DNA of 32,160 bases from the NCBI GenBank assembly GCA_947499615.1, contig CANMOP010000022.1, positions 1 through 32,160 of the forward strand, written 5' to 3'. The DNA is from RH-chloro-G1 sp003670575. Lineage in GTDB: Bacteria > Chloroflexota > Dehalococcoidia > UBA2979. This document shows positions 1-6,976 of the stretch, one piece after another (the first letter of the stretch is position 1; each line of letters begins with the position of its first letter). The position numbers and the translations under genes are program-made. The notes beneath the pieces were generated by a model. It made no database searches. It was not told the origin of the DNA and saw nothing but the letters and a program-made list of their open reading frames with translations.

Positions 1-271
1 TCAGCAGGATCAGTCCGCTCGCACAGGCACGAAACACGACTGTCGGGGTCGCTGCGTCGACCGGTGAGCCGGCTCCCGTGGCTCCCTTGGATACAGAGCC
101 GACCCGCCGATCATCGCTCGGTGCACGATCCTCTCCGCCGTCGAGCGCCGCGCCGCGCTTCGCGGTGCCGGGCGATCGGGCCGCGCTGCCGGGTCGAGGG
201 ACGCGTATTCCAGAGGTTGTCCCGCGACCCGGCATGACCGTGGGAGCGCACGTTGCTATGCTCAACGTCTC
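1..271. other. Left edge without a confident gene
   Basis: No convincing coding region was found on either strand between the left edge and the tRNA. The open frames here are GC-rich shadows without a ribosome binding site or family motif. On the minus strand, a GTG at 37 would open a hydrophobic N-terminus running off the edge, but this is too short to call. Confidence 0.5.
234..262 (+). promoter_or_regulatory. Probable sigma70-type promoter of the tRNA-Glu gene
   Basis: A -35-like ATGACC (234-239) and a -10-like TATGCT (257-262) are separated by 17 bases. Transcription would start about 7-9 bases further on, right at the 5' end of the tRNA at 272. The fit to consensus is moderate; the position relative to the tRNA is the main support. 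Confidence 0.4.
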
Positions 272-347
272 GCCCCCATCGTCCAGGGGACCAGGACGCC
301 ACCCTTTCAAGGTGGAAACAGGGGTTCGAATCCCCTTGGGGGTACCA
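272..347 (+). tRNA. tRNA-Glu (anticodon TTC)
   Basis: The sequence folds as a full cloverleaf. The 7-bp acceptor stem is 272-278 with 337-343, with a G:U wobble as its first pair. The D stem is GTCC/GGAC, the anticodon stem CCACC/GGTGG encloses loop CTTTCAA (anticodon TTC at 306-308), and the T arm has the TTCGAAT loop. Discriminator A is at 344 and the CCA end (345-347) is encoded in the DNA. The tRNA decodes GAA/GAG as glutamate. Confidence 0.96.
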
Positions 348-588
348 CGCTGGCTCCAGCCGAGGAGCATGTGCGTGGGGCGAGGTTGCGCACTATGGGC
401 CGTCGCATCTCCGCGACCGCATCTCCGCGAACGCACCACTGCCACGTGAATTTCTGCGACTACCAGGCGAGATGACCACACACGCAATCGCGTCGGGCTA
501 TGATGGCGCGCGGCGCGCGGCGCGGGGCGCGGGGCGCAGGGCTCCTCGCGCAAGGTGCCAACTTGGAGGCCAGTCAGAGGGGGAAGCA
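348..588. other. Spacer with simple GC repeats
   Basis: No gene is seen between the tRNA and DLH1. The stretch contains a 13-base direct repeat (404-416 and 418-430, CGCATCTCCGCGA) and a purely G/C-rich simple tract at about 508-541. The DLH1 reading frame is open through this region, but there is no ribosome binding site or protein similarity to support an upstream start. Confidence 0.5.
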
Positions 589-1356
589 GTGCCGCTTCGT
601 ACGGATGCGATGGATGGGATGGTCTGCGAGACCATCATGATTCCCGGTGACAACGGCGACCAGATTCAGGCGTATGTCGCTCGCCCAACGGGGCCCGGAC
701 CGTTCCCGGGTGTCGTGGTGATCAACCACGTGCCCGGTTGGGACGAGTTCTTCAGCGAGACCACGCGCCGCTTCGCGCAGCACGGGTACATGGCGATCTG
801 CCCCAACCTGTTCTCGCGATACGGCCACGGCGCGCCCGACGAGGTCGCGGGTCGCGTGCGTGAGCAGGGCGGGATCGCCGACGACTCCGTCATGGGTGAC
901 GTGGACGGCGGCATCAAGTGGCTGCGCAGCCAGCCCGCGCTCAACGGCAAGGTCGGCGTTATCGGCACCTGCTCCGGCGGGCGCCACACCATGCTGGCCG
1001 CCTCCAAGTTGCAGGGGCTGGACGCGGCAGTCGATTGCTGGGGCGGCCGCGTGGTGCAGTCCGCCGAGGAGCTGACACCTGCTCAGCCGGTCGCGCCGAT
1101 CGACTTCACAGCCGACGTGTCGTGCCCGGTGCTCGGCCTGTTCGGCAATGAGGACCGCGGTCCCACGGCGGAGCAGGTGGACCAGCACGAGGTGGCCTTG
1201 AAGGCCGCCGGGAAGACCTACGAGTTCCATCGATACGATGGCGCCGGGCACGGCTTCTTCTACTACGACCGGCCGCTGTACCGGCAGGAACAGGCTGTCG
1301 ACGCCTGGAAGAAGATCTGGGACTTCTTCCACCGCTTCCTCGGCGGGCCGGCGTAA
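589..1356 (+). CDS. Dienelactone-hydrolase-family protein, copy 1 (DLH1)
   Basis: A 255-residue alpha/beta-hydrolase of the dienelactone hydrolase (DLH) family, whose members hydrolyse lactones and related esters through a Cys-His-Asp triad, normally in the cytoplasm. The nucleophile is Cys128 in GTCSGG; the Asp is in the GNEDRG segment and the His in GAGHGFF near the C-terminus. The frame is open far upstream, but the GTG at 589 was chosen because AGAGGGGG lies about six bases before it and the homologous N-terminus begins here. Classical DLH has a Glu that activates the Cys; here the equivalent position is His47 (INHVPGW), as in copy 3 but not copy 2. Substrate unknown. A long palindrome lies just downstream. 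Confidence 0.9.
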   Translation: MPLRTDAMDGMVCETIMIPGDNGDQIQAYVARPTGPGPFPGVVVINHVPGWDEFFSETTRRFAQHGYMAICPNLFSRYGHGAPDEVAGRVREQGGIADDSVMGDVDGGIKWLRSQPALNGKVGVIGTCSGGRHTMLAASKLQGLDAAVDCWGGRVVQSAEELTPAQPVAPIDFTADVSCPVLGLFGNEDRGPTAEQVDQHEVALKAAGKTYEFHRYDGAGHGFFYYDRPLYRQEQAVDAWKKIWDFFHRFLGGPA

Positions 1357-1384
1357 CTGGCTCTCGTATTGCATCGAGTTGGAT

Positions 1385-1416
1385 CGAACGGGCGTCGCAA
1401 TTGCGACGCCCGTTCG
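1385..1416. terminator. Perfect 32-base palindrome, probable terminator of DLH1
   Basis: CGAACGGGCGTCGCAA is followed directly by its exact reverse complement. As RNA this gives a stem of about 14 bp with an AATT loop, 28 bases after the DLH1 stop. No T-run follows, so a classical U-tract terminator is not shown. It could instead protect the 3' end, and a protein-binding role is possible. Confidence 0.6.
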
Positions 1417-1524
1417 GCGTTTGGAGCTGACCACCGGGCGTACGTGGAGTCCCTCGGACGGGGTTCGGGGCGTGCGTGCTCACCGGCCGGTTCAGGGCTC
1501 GCCCGCTCGCGGGAGATCCAGCGA

Positions 1525-1553
1525 TTGAGCGTGCACGTAATTCGCTATATAAC
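1525..1553 (+). promoter_or_regulatory. Sigma70-type promoter of solute-binding protein A
   Basis: TTGAGC (1525-1530) and TATAAC (1548-1553) are separated by exactly 17 bases, close to the sigma70/SigA consensus in an otherwise GC-rich stretch. The start codon is about 90 bases downstream, leaving a medium-length leader. An inverted repeat overlaps the spacer and -10 box. Confidence 0.65.
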
Positions 1554-1561
1554 AATTACGT
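1535..1561. promoter_or_regulatory. Operator-like inverted repeat over the SBP A promoter
   Basis: ACGTAATT (1535-1542) and AATTACGT (1554-1561) form an inverted repeat with perfect 8-base arms and an 11-base spacer. It covers the promoter spacer and the -10 box, where a bound repressor would block RNA polymerase. The half-site core GTAATT recurs as the palindrome ATGTAATTACAT before the second SBP gene. GT-N4-AC palindromes are typical of GntR-family regulators, but no such regulator is encoded in this window. Confidence 0.5.
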
Positions 1562-1649
1562 CCGCCGTGAGTGTGCGGTGATCGTGATGTTGCTGTGCTC
1601 ATTGGAGTCGACGACGGCACATCCAGAGAATCCAGAGGGAGGACGAGAG

Positions 1650-3437
1650 ATGACGACTGAGCTCGGTACTCGACGGGTCGGGAGACGGGCAATGATTGGC
1701 GGCGTTGGCGTCGGAGCGCTCGGGCTCGCGAGCGCGGCGCTGATCGGCTGTGGCGGCGGCGCCAAGAGCGGCAGCAGCGGCGCACCCGGTACTGCCGCCA
1801 CCAGCATCGCTGGCGCCACTAAGGGCCAGGGATTGCCGCTGGTCGCTCCGAAGGTCGCCGGCAAGATCAAGCCCGGTGGCAAGTACACCAGTGCGGCGAC
1901 TACCAAGCTCGGGCAGTTCGACTCGCACACCGCGCTGGGCGCTGGCCTGCACGGGTACATCGGCGAGAAGGGCATTGAGCCCGACCCGATCACCAACGCG
2001 CTGCGCCCGCACGTCCTGACCTCTTGGGAGGTTGCGGATCCCGCCGGTACGACGCTCGTGTTCAAGGTGCACCCGAAATTGTTCATCCACGACAAGGCGC
2101 CGTGGAACGGCCGCCAGTTCAACGCCGAAGATGTCGCATTCAACCTCATGCGCATCGGTGGGCTGATGGCGAAAGGCGGGCCGCTGGAGGAGAAGAACGC
2201 GGTTCCGCTGTCGCAGTTCCAGCGCGCAACCATGGTGAAGAACATTACCAAGGCCGAGGCCGTCGACAATCTGACGGTCAAGGTCACGCTTTCGAGGCCT
2301 AACAACGCCCTCTTTACTGGCCTCAGTGAGAACCGTGTCCCCTTCATGCCGAAGGAGATGCCAGACATCGGGTTCGCCGACGTGGCGAAGGCCGGCGGTA
2401 TCGGCGCGTTCGAGATTGTCTCGCGAAGCGCCGATGGCAACCTGTATTTCAAGAAGAACCCGCGCTACACGGAGTTCCGCCCCAACGAGCCGTACTTCGA
2501 CACTTGGGATCACATCACGATCCCGGACTCCGGTGCGTTGATCGCGGCGTTCATCTCCGGGCAGACCCAGGTGCTTGATACGCCGAGCCCCGAGATCATC
2601 AAGACGGTGCGCGGGGGCAAGCCGGACGCTAACCTGTACACGGCGGTCGACCAGAACTGGCAGCACATCCGCATGAGCGTGGAGTACCCGCCGTTCAAGG
2701 ACTTCCGCGTGCGCAAGGCGCTCCACCTCGCCGGCGACTACAAGGCGATGGGCGACGGCTACTACGGCGACGGCTGGGCGTACCAGGCGGCGTTGAACCC
2801 GATGTTCCCCGAGGCCTGGGGCCCGGACAAGGTGAAGGCTTTGCCCGGCTACAACCCCGACACCAAGGAGAAGGATCGCGCGGAGGCGGAGAAATTGCTC
2901 TCTGCGGCCGGCTTCCCCAAGGGCAAGGGGCTGGACTGGGAACTGATCTTCCAGAACCTGTCGGAGGTGAACGCAGCGAACGCGACGCGCTTCCAGTCGC
3001 AGCTCCAGACTACGTTCCCGGACATCAAGATCCGCTTGAAGCCCTTCCCGGACAGCGCTTCCTTCAATGTTCCGCAGAACGAAGGCAAGTTCCAGATGCT
3101 GGCGTACACCATCACGGCGGTGCCTGACGCCGTACTGGAGTTCACCTCTCAGTACCACAGCAAGGGCAGCCGGAACTACGGGCACTTCAACGAGCCCGCG
3201 TTGGACGCGCTGATGGACAAGGCGATCGTGGAGCTCAAGTCAGAAGCGCGCACTGCCATCCTGGAAGAGACTCAGCGCAAGTTCATGGACGAGTGGATGC
3301 CGATGTACGTGCTCTACGCGCAGCCGCGCAAGAACATGGTGCAGGCGAACGTCGGTGGCTACGACACGACGTGGGGCATCACCTACGGCTACGCCACGCA
3401 GACGAAGGTTTGCCGCTGGTTCTACGTCGAGAAGTAG
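1650..3437 (+). CDS. ABC-transporter solute-binding lipoprotein, family 5 (SBP A)
   Basis: A 595-residue extracytoplasmic binding protein of the SBP_bac_5 type (oligopeptide/dipeptide/nickel family), which captures a solute outside the membrane and hands it to an ABC permease. The N-terminus has a twin-arginine pair (R12-R13), a hydrophobic stretch and the lipobox LIGC with Cys34, so a Tat-exported lipoprotein is predicted, followed by a Gly/Ser/Ala linker. The body has the family segments LTSWEV, WNGRQF, EDVAFN, PFKDFRVRKAL and TSQYHSKGSRNYG. ATG 1650 was chosen for the GAGGGAGGA just upstream; the longer open frame has no such site. No permease or ATPase gene is adjacent. It is a clear paralogue of the 21473 gene. 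Ligand unknown. Confidence 0.9.
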   Translation: MTTELGTRRVGRRAMIGGVGVGALGLASAALIGCGGGAKSGSSGAPGTAATSIAGATKGQGLPLVAPKVAGKIKPGGKYTSAATTKLGQFDSHTALGAGLHGYIGEKGIEPDPITNALRPHVLTSWEVADPAGTTLVFKVHPKLFIHDKAPWNGRQFNAEDVAFNLMRIGGLMAKGGPLEEKNAVPLSQFQRATMVKNITKAEAVDNLTVKVTLSRPNNALFTGLSENRVPFMPKEMPDIGFADVAKAGGIGAFEIVSRSADGNLYFKKNPRYTEFRPNEPYFDTWDHITIPDSGALIAAFISGQTQVLDTPSPEIIKTVRGGKPDANLYTAVDQNWQHIRMSVEYPPFKDFRVRKALHLAGDYKAMGDGYYGDGWAYQAALNPMFPEAWGPDKVKALPGYNPDTKEKDRAEAEKLLSAAGFPKGKGLDWELIFQNLSEVNAANATRFQSQLQTTFPDIKIRLKPFPDSASFNVPQNEGKFQMLAYTITAVPDAVLEFTSQYHSKGSRNYGHFNEPALDALMDKAIVELKSEARTAILEETQRKFMDEWMPMYVLYAQPRKNMVQANVGGYDTTWGITYGYATQTKVCRWFYVEK

Positions 3438-3472
3438 CGAGTTGTAACCACCTCGACGCTGGTCGATGTGAC

Positions 3473-3502
3473 GAGGGCCCGAGCGTAAGCTCGGGCCCTC
3501 GT
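3473..3502 (+). terminator. Hairpin terminator after SBP A
   Basis: A perfect 13-bp stem (CGAGGGCCCGAGC and its complement) is closed by a GTAA tetraloop, 35 bases after the SBP A stop. There is no T-run after it. It fits the pattern of long perfect stems at gene ends in this window. Confidence 0.7.
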
Positions 3503-3609
3503 GCTGCCCCTCGATGAGGCGTAGCGGCGCAGGCCCAGGCACGCCTCGCACGGCCCGCGTGCCGCCCGTACCACCGACTTGCCCGGTTCCGCCCAAGCGC
3601 GGATAACAA

Positions 3610-3662
3610 ACGACCCTGCGGCCACGCTCGCCGGTTCGGCTGGGCGGGGACCGCAGGGTCGT
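3610..3662 (-). terminator. Terminator of the DUF35-thiolase unit
   Basis: Twelve-base perfect arms (3610-3621 and 3651-3662) enclose a 29-base loop, 26 bases past the thiolase stop on the minus strand. Read on the minus strand, the stem is followed by TTTGTTATCC, a short T-rich tract. This makes it the most conventional intrinsic terminator in the region. Confidence 0.6.
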
Positions 3663-3688
3663 GAGACCTCGTCATAGGAGGCGAGGGG

Positions 3689-5011
3689 CTAGTCCGGAGT
3701 CGCACTCCAGATCAGGAAGTTGCCGCCGGTCGGCGTCGGGCCACCCGATACGCCGATTTCCGCCTTCTTGGTGATCTGCCGCTGGCCGGCGCGACCCTGG
3801 ATTTGCTGCATCGTGTCCGTGTGCAGCCAGAACCGCGTGCGCCCGCCGCCGATGTTGCCACCGCTTGGCGAGACCGGGTTCGACCCCTCGATGCTGATGT
3901 CGCCCTGGAACAGATCGACGCCCTCGCCACGCTTGATCCCCGCGTAGCGCAGCCCCTCGATGTGAAAGATGTGGAACAGCCCAAAGCCGTCGTACATGTT
4001 CTCGAACGACAGGTCGCTCGGCTGGATGCCAGCACCCTCGTACAACTTGCGGCCGGTGGAGTCCGTTGCGGCCTCCACCTCGTCAAAGGTCAGCGCCAGG
4101 CTGCGCGCACGCGTGCGGTCGGACGCGTGGTTCAGGATGTAGACCGGCTTCTGTGCCATGTCCTTCGCGCGCTCTGCCGTGGTGAACACGTACGCGCCTG
4201 CGGCCATGATCGGAATGTCGTTGTCGTAGAGGTTCGCGGGCTTCGCGACCCAGCGCGCGTTGTTGTAGTCATCGGCGGTGATCGGCTCCGGCCGGTGCTG
4301 CGCCCAGTAGCCTTCCGGCAGCATGAGTCCGTTGCGTCGAGAGTTGACGATGAACGGCGCGACCATCTCGTGCGTCTTGTTGTACTTCATCATGTAGCGC
4401 TGGAACTGCTGCGCGGTGCCGTAGCACGCAGGGCCACCCCACGGCGCGGACCACTTCGTCGGCCCGGAGGACGTGGGCTCGGCGTTCGCACCGCCCTGGT
4501 AGTAGCGGCCGGTGTAGTTGTGCCAGCCCTTCACCACCAGCACGGTGTGCGCCGCGCCGGATCCAACCATCTCGGCGGCCACCACCAGCGCGTGCGAGGT
4601 GCAGCCACCGGCGCTCCAGGCCGTCTTGAGGTTGGTGAGCTCCGGCATGTTCGCGATGATCCACTCGGGGCTCAGCTTCGCGATGCCGTCCAGCACGTCG
4701 TTGGTCTGGTTGAACGCCGCTAGGAAGTCGGCGCCGACCACCTTGCCCGCGGGCCAGTACGCGCCGGTGGTGGTGTCCGGGACGACCACCAGGCCATCAA
4801 CCTGGTCGCCGGTGATGCCAGCGTCTGCCATCGCGTTGCGCAGCGCCAGGAGGCTCAGTGCGCCCACGCTGGTCTCTGGGCGCTCGTCCCAGCGTCGCGC
4901 CGTGGGCGAATGGCCAATGCCGACCGCCGCTACCTTGCCGCGGTGTGGCCAGATGCCCATGCCTTCCTTGTCGCGGTACATGCCCGCGGGTGGCGTTGTG
5001 ATGTCTACCAC
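3689..5011 (-). CDS. Thiolase-fold enzyme (SCP-x/Ltp2-like), partner of DUF35 protein
   Basis: A 440-residue thiolase-superfamily protein, expected to act in the cytoplasm on an acyl-CoA. Visible features are the N-terminal VAAVGIG strand, the domain with ALRNAMADAGI, a Cys137 in SAGGCTSHA near the usual nucleophile position, and a C-terminal half with ENMYDGFG, SPSGGNIGGG and IQGRAGQRQ. The GHP histidine and the C-terminal catalytic Cys of true thiolases are not seen; GGRTRFW and SGGPTPTGG stand there instead. This, with an adjacent DUF35 gene, resembles Ltp2-type aldolases of steroid side-chain degradation more than acetyl-CoA acetyltransferases. The GTG start at 5011 is preceded by GAGGAGGA. 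It lies 67 bases downstream of the DUF35 gene. Precise reaction unknown. Confidence 0.85.
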   Translation of the reverse strand: MVDITTPPAGMYRDKEGMGIWPHRGKVAAVGIGHSPTARRWDERPETSVGALSLLALRNAMADAGITGDQVDGLVVVPDTTTGAYWPAGKVVGADFLAAFNQTNDVLDGIAKLSPEWIIANMPELTNLKTAWSAGGCTSHALVVAAEMVGSGAAHTVLVVKGWHNYTGRYYQGGANAEPTSSGPTKWSAPWGGPACYGTAQQFQRYMMKYNKTHEMVAPFIVNSRRNGLMLPEGYWAQHRPEPITADDYNNARWVAKPANLYDNDIPIMAAGAYVFTTAERAKDMAQKPVYILNHASDRTRARSLALTFDEVEAATDSTGRKLYEGAGIQPSDLSFENMYDGFGLFHIFHIEGLRYAGIKRGEGVDLFQGDISIEGSNPVSPSGGNIGGGRTRFWLHTDTMQQIQGRAGQRQITKKAEIGVSGGPTPTGGNFLIWSATPD

Positions 5012-5078
5012 TGGATGATCCTCCTCGATCCGTCTCGGTTCGCTGGTTGTGGCGCTGTCCGCCTCGGGACCCCTCGGG

Positions 5079-5492
5079 CTAGCCGACGACGCGCCACTCC
5101 GGGACCTTCTGGCCGTTGCCGGCGGTCACCTCGAAGACCACCTCCACCTTGCTGCCGATGGTCACGTCATCGACGGGCGAGCCGGGAAGGTGCGAGTACA
5201 TGTTGATCTCGGGCGCCTCTTCCAGCTGGATCACCGCAAGGTTGTACGGCTGATCCGGCTGCATGACCGCCACCGGCGTGTCGTACACCACTCCGTAGCT
5301 GTAGATCGTTCCGCGCCCGCTCATCTCCCGCCAGCCGAGGTTGGCCGCGGAGCCGCACTCCTGGCACGTCGGCTGCGGTGGGTGCTGTAGCCGATTGCAG
5401 CTGCTGCAGTTCTGCACGACGAGTCGGTCGTTGTTGGCGGCCTCCCAGAACGGCCTGTCTAGATCGTCCGCGATTGGCGATTGTTTCGGCAT
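5079..5492 (-). CDS. DUF35 zinc-ribbon/OB-fold protein
   Basis: A 137-residue protein of the DUF35 (YobF/ChsH2 C-terminal-like) family. The N-terminal helix has DLDRPFWEA; a zinc ribbon follows with Cys29-x2-Cys32 and Cys43-x2-Cys46, then an OB-fold from about residue 55 (GRGTIYSYGVVY through KVEVVFEV). Family members bind acyl-CoA and associate with thiolase-fold partners; with Ltp2 the DUF35 domain is required for aldolase activity. The thiolase gene directly downstream on the same strand fits that partnership. The ATG is preceded by AGGGAGG. The product is probably an essential non-catalytic subunit rather than an enzyme by itself. Confidence 0.9.
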   Translation of the reverse strand: MPKQSPIADDLDRPFWEAANNDRLVVQNCSSCNRLQHPPQPTCQECGSAANLGWREMSGRGTIYSYGVVYDTPVAVMQPDQPYNLAVIQLEEAPEINMYSHLPGSPVDDVTIGSKVEVVFEVTAGNGQKVPEWRVVG

Positions 5493-5590
5493 CTCGACCT
5501 CCCTGGTACCACACCCACTGATCAGTGGTGCCCGGCGGAATGCGACAGAGCGCGCCCACCGTTGCCTCCCGTCGCTTGATGCGGGTAGGC

Positions 5591-5616
5591 ACAGGCGTAA
5601 TACTGCGCCCGCCTGT
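5591..5616. promoter_or_regulatory. Operator-like inverted repeat in a divergent intergenic region
   Basis: ACAGGCG (5591-5597) and CGCCTGT (5610-5616) form perfect 7-base arms separated by 12 bases. The repeat lies between the divergent DUF35 (minus) and metallophosphoesterase (plus) genes. A TTGACA-like -35 element on the minus strand overlaps it (5614-5619), but a convincing -10 box was not found. Confidence 0.3.
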
Positions 5617-5677
5617 CAAGATGCGCGGGGCCGACCGCCCAGAGCGCGTGCGGCGGAATCCCGAGTAAGGTGGCGGC

Positions 5678-6235
5678 ATGAAGATTGGCCTGATTTCGGA
5701 CACGCACATCCCCTCCATGGGCAAAGAACCGCCGCCCGAGGTGGTCCGCGCCTTCGAGGGTGTGGACCTCATTTTTCACGCCGGAGACATCTACATTCAG
5801 TCATGTATCGAGTGGCTGGAGCAGATCGCGCCCGTGCACGCGACCACCTCGTTCTTTGCGGGTGTCGGCGAGGGCGTGCCGCGCGCGAGCACGCCGATCG
5901 TCGTGGAAATCGAGGGGCACTCTATCGGCATCGTGCACAAGCTGGAGATGACGCCACTTGGCGACGAGGTGTTTCCGGGCACGCTCGCGCACTATCCCGC
6001 TGGCAAGTCGATCCCCGTTGAGCTGGAGGACATCTTCGGCAAGCCGGTGGACATCGTGGTCTTCGGGTACACGCATGAGGCGATGGTGGAGACGCACCAG
6101 GGCGTACTCTTTGTGAACCCGGGTAGCCCGACGATGGTGAAGCAGAGCATGACACTCGGCCACGTCGCGATGCTGGAACTCACGTCGACGAGCGCGACGG
6201 CGGAGATCATCGACCTGACCACGCTGCGCGGCTGA
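5678..6235 (+). CDS. YfcE/MJ0936-type metallophosphoesterase, degenerate motifs
   Basis: A 185-residue calcineurin-like phosphoesterase of the small YfcE/MJ0936 group, which hydrolyse phosphodiesters with a two-metal centre. Visible motifs are SDTH (Asp8, His10), HAGD (Asp37), a late GYTH (His133) and NPGS. The central GNxD motif, whose Asn bridges the metals and whose Asp assists catalysis, is replaced around residues 58-66 by SFFAGVGEG, and the usual HGH is IVHKLE (His87). The protein may therefore bind metal poorly or have a changed activity. It is transcribed divergently from the DUF35-thiolase pair and is the first of a plus-strand series. Length is normal for the family, so it is not a truncated gene. 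Confidence 0.85.
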   Translation: MKIGLISDTHIPSMGKEPPPEVVRAFEGVDLIFHAGDIYIQSCIEWLEQIAPVHATTSFFAGVGEGVPRASTPIVVEIEGHSIGIVHKLEMTPLGDEVFPGTLAHYPAGKSIPVELEDIFGKPVDIVVFGYTHEAMVETHQGVLFVNPGSPTMVKQSMTLGHVAMLELTSTSATAEIIDLTTLRG

Positions 6236-6297
6236 CCGTCGCGCAGCGTCGGCGCGCCGGACGGACCGATGAGTTCGAACGCTGGGGATGAGGAACC

Positions 6298-6456
6298 ATG
6301 AAGATTCCACCGATCGAGCACGTGAAGACCATCCAGTGCCACATCTGTAACGGCCTGAACCCGACGGCCCAGGCGCTTGCCGCACTGCCCGCGCTGCGCA
6401 TCTGCGCGATGCACTGGCGCACGATGCAGTCCGCGCTCGCCAAGCTCTCGACCTAA
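6298..6456 (+). CDS. 52-residue CxxC/CxxH microprotein
   Basis: A small open frame beginning MKIPPIEHVK, preceded by ATGAGGAACC (GAGG at about 7 bases). Cys14-x2-Cys17 and Cys36-x2-His39 are spaced like the two knuckles of a small zinc-binding fold, separated by an Ala/Leu-rich helix (TAQALAALPAL). Ends with TAA. It sits between the phosphoesterase and a winged-helix-like gene, in the same direction with short gaps (62 and 47 bases), so it may be co-transcribed. No family is recognised; the Cys/His spacing and ribosome binding site are the reasons to believe it is real. Confidence 0.6.
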   Translation: MKIPPIEHVKTIQCHICNGLNPTAQALAALPALRICAMHWRTMQSALAKLST

Positions 6457-6503
6457 CCAGGCGGCTGCATCTCGAGACCGAAAGCACTCGCGGGAGGATC
6501 GCT

Positions 6504-6836
6504 GTGCCGATTCCGGAGCACCGGCTCCGCAGCGTCGTCTTCGAGGCGCTGCGGCGTGATTTCGGCAGCCAATGGCTGGGGCTGACCCAGGCCGTCGCAT
6601 GGGTCGCCACCGACCGAGGGCTCTACCCGGCGCTCCAGGACACGCGCATCGTGCAGATCCACCCGGCGGATGCCGCGCCCGTCCGCGCGCTCGTCGATGA
6701 GCTGGTGGCCGATGGCGTGCTCAGCCTCGGCATCCCCGGCGGCAGCACTGGCTGGCCGAGGCTCTCGCTGACCGCCGCGGGCCGCGAGGTGGTATTCGCG
6801 CCCGACGATGCGCCGGACTCGCCCGATCTCGGCTGA
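6504..6836 (+). CDS. Small winged-helix-like protein, function unknown
   Basis: A 110-residue protein starting at GTG, with GGGAGGATC just upstream. The segment VRALVDELVADGVLSLG followed by GWPRLSLTAAGREVV looks like the last helix and beta-wing of a winged-helix DNA-binding domain. The N-terminus (FEALRRDFGSQW) would supply the first helix. No effector domain is present. It follows the microprotein by 47 bases and precedes the molybdoenzyme gene by about 140 bases. A role as local regulator is possible but not shown. Confidence 0.6.
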   Translation: MPIPEHRLRSVVFEALRRDFGSQWLGLTQAVAWVATDRGLYPALQDTRIVQIHPADAAPVRALVDELVADGVLSLGIPGGSTGWPRLSLTAAGREVVFAPDDAPDSPDLG

Positions 6837-6976
6837 GTGCGTTCACACTCCATCTGACACCTGCCGACATCGAGCGCGCCGCGCCGCGTCGCGACTCTCG
6901 CCACACGGTGCGGGGTGGACGACGGTTGTACTATGCCCGTGATGGTCGTCCCTGCGCGCGATGGAAGGTAGATCAC

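Noticed and set aside
1599..3185. 528-codon minus-strand frame opposite SBP A
   Set aside because: It is a shadow of the SBP gene, with no ribosome binding site and biased composition.
5591..5619. Strong minus-strand promoter with TTGACA
   Set aside because: No -10 box at a suitable distance was found; kept only as a weak operator-like repeat.
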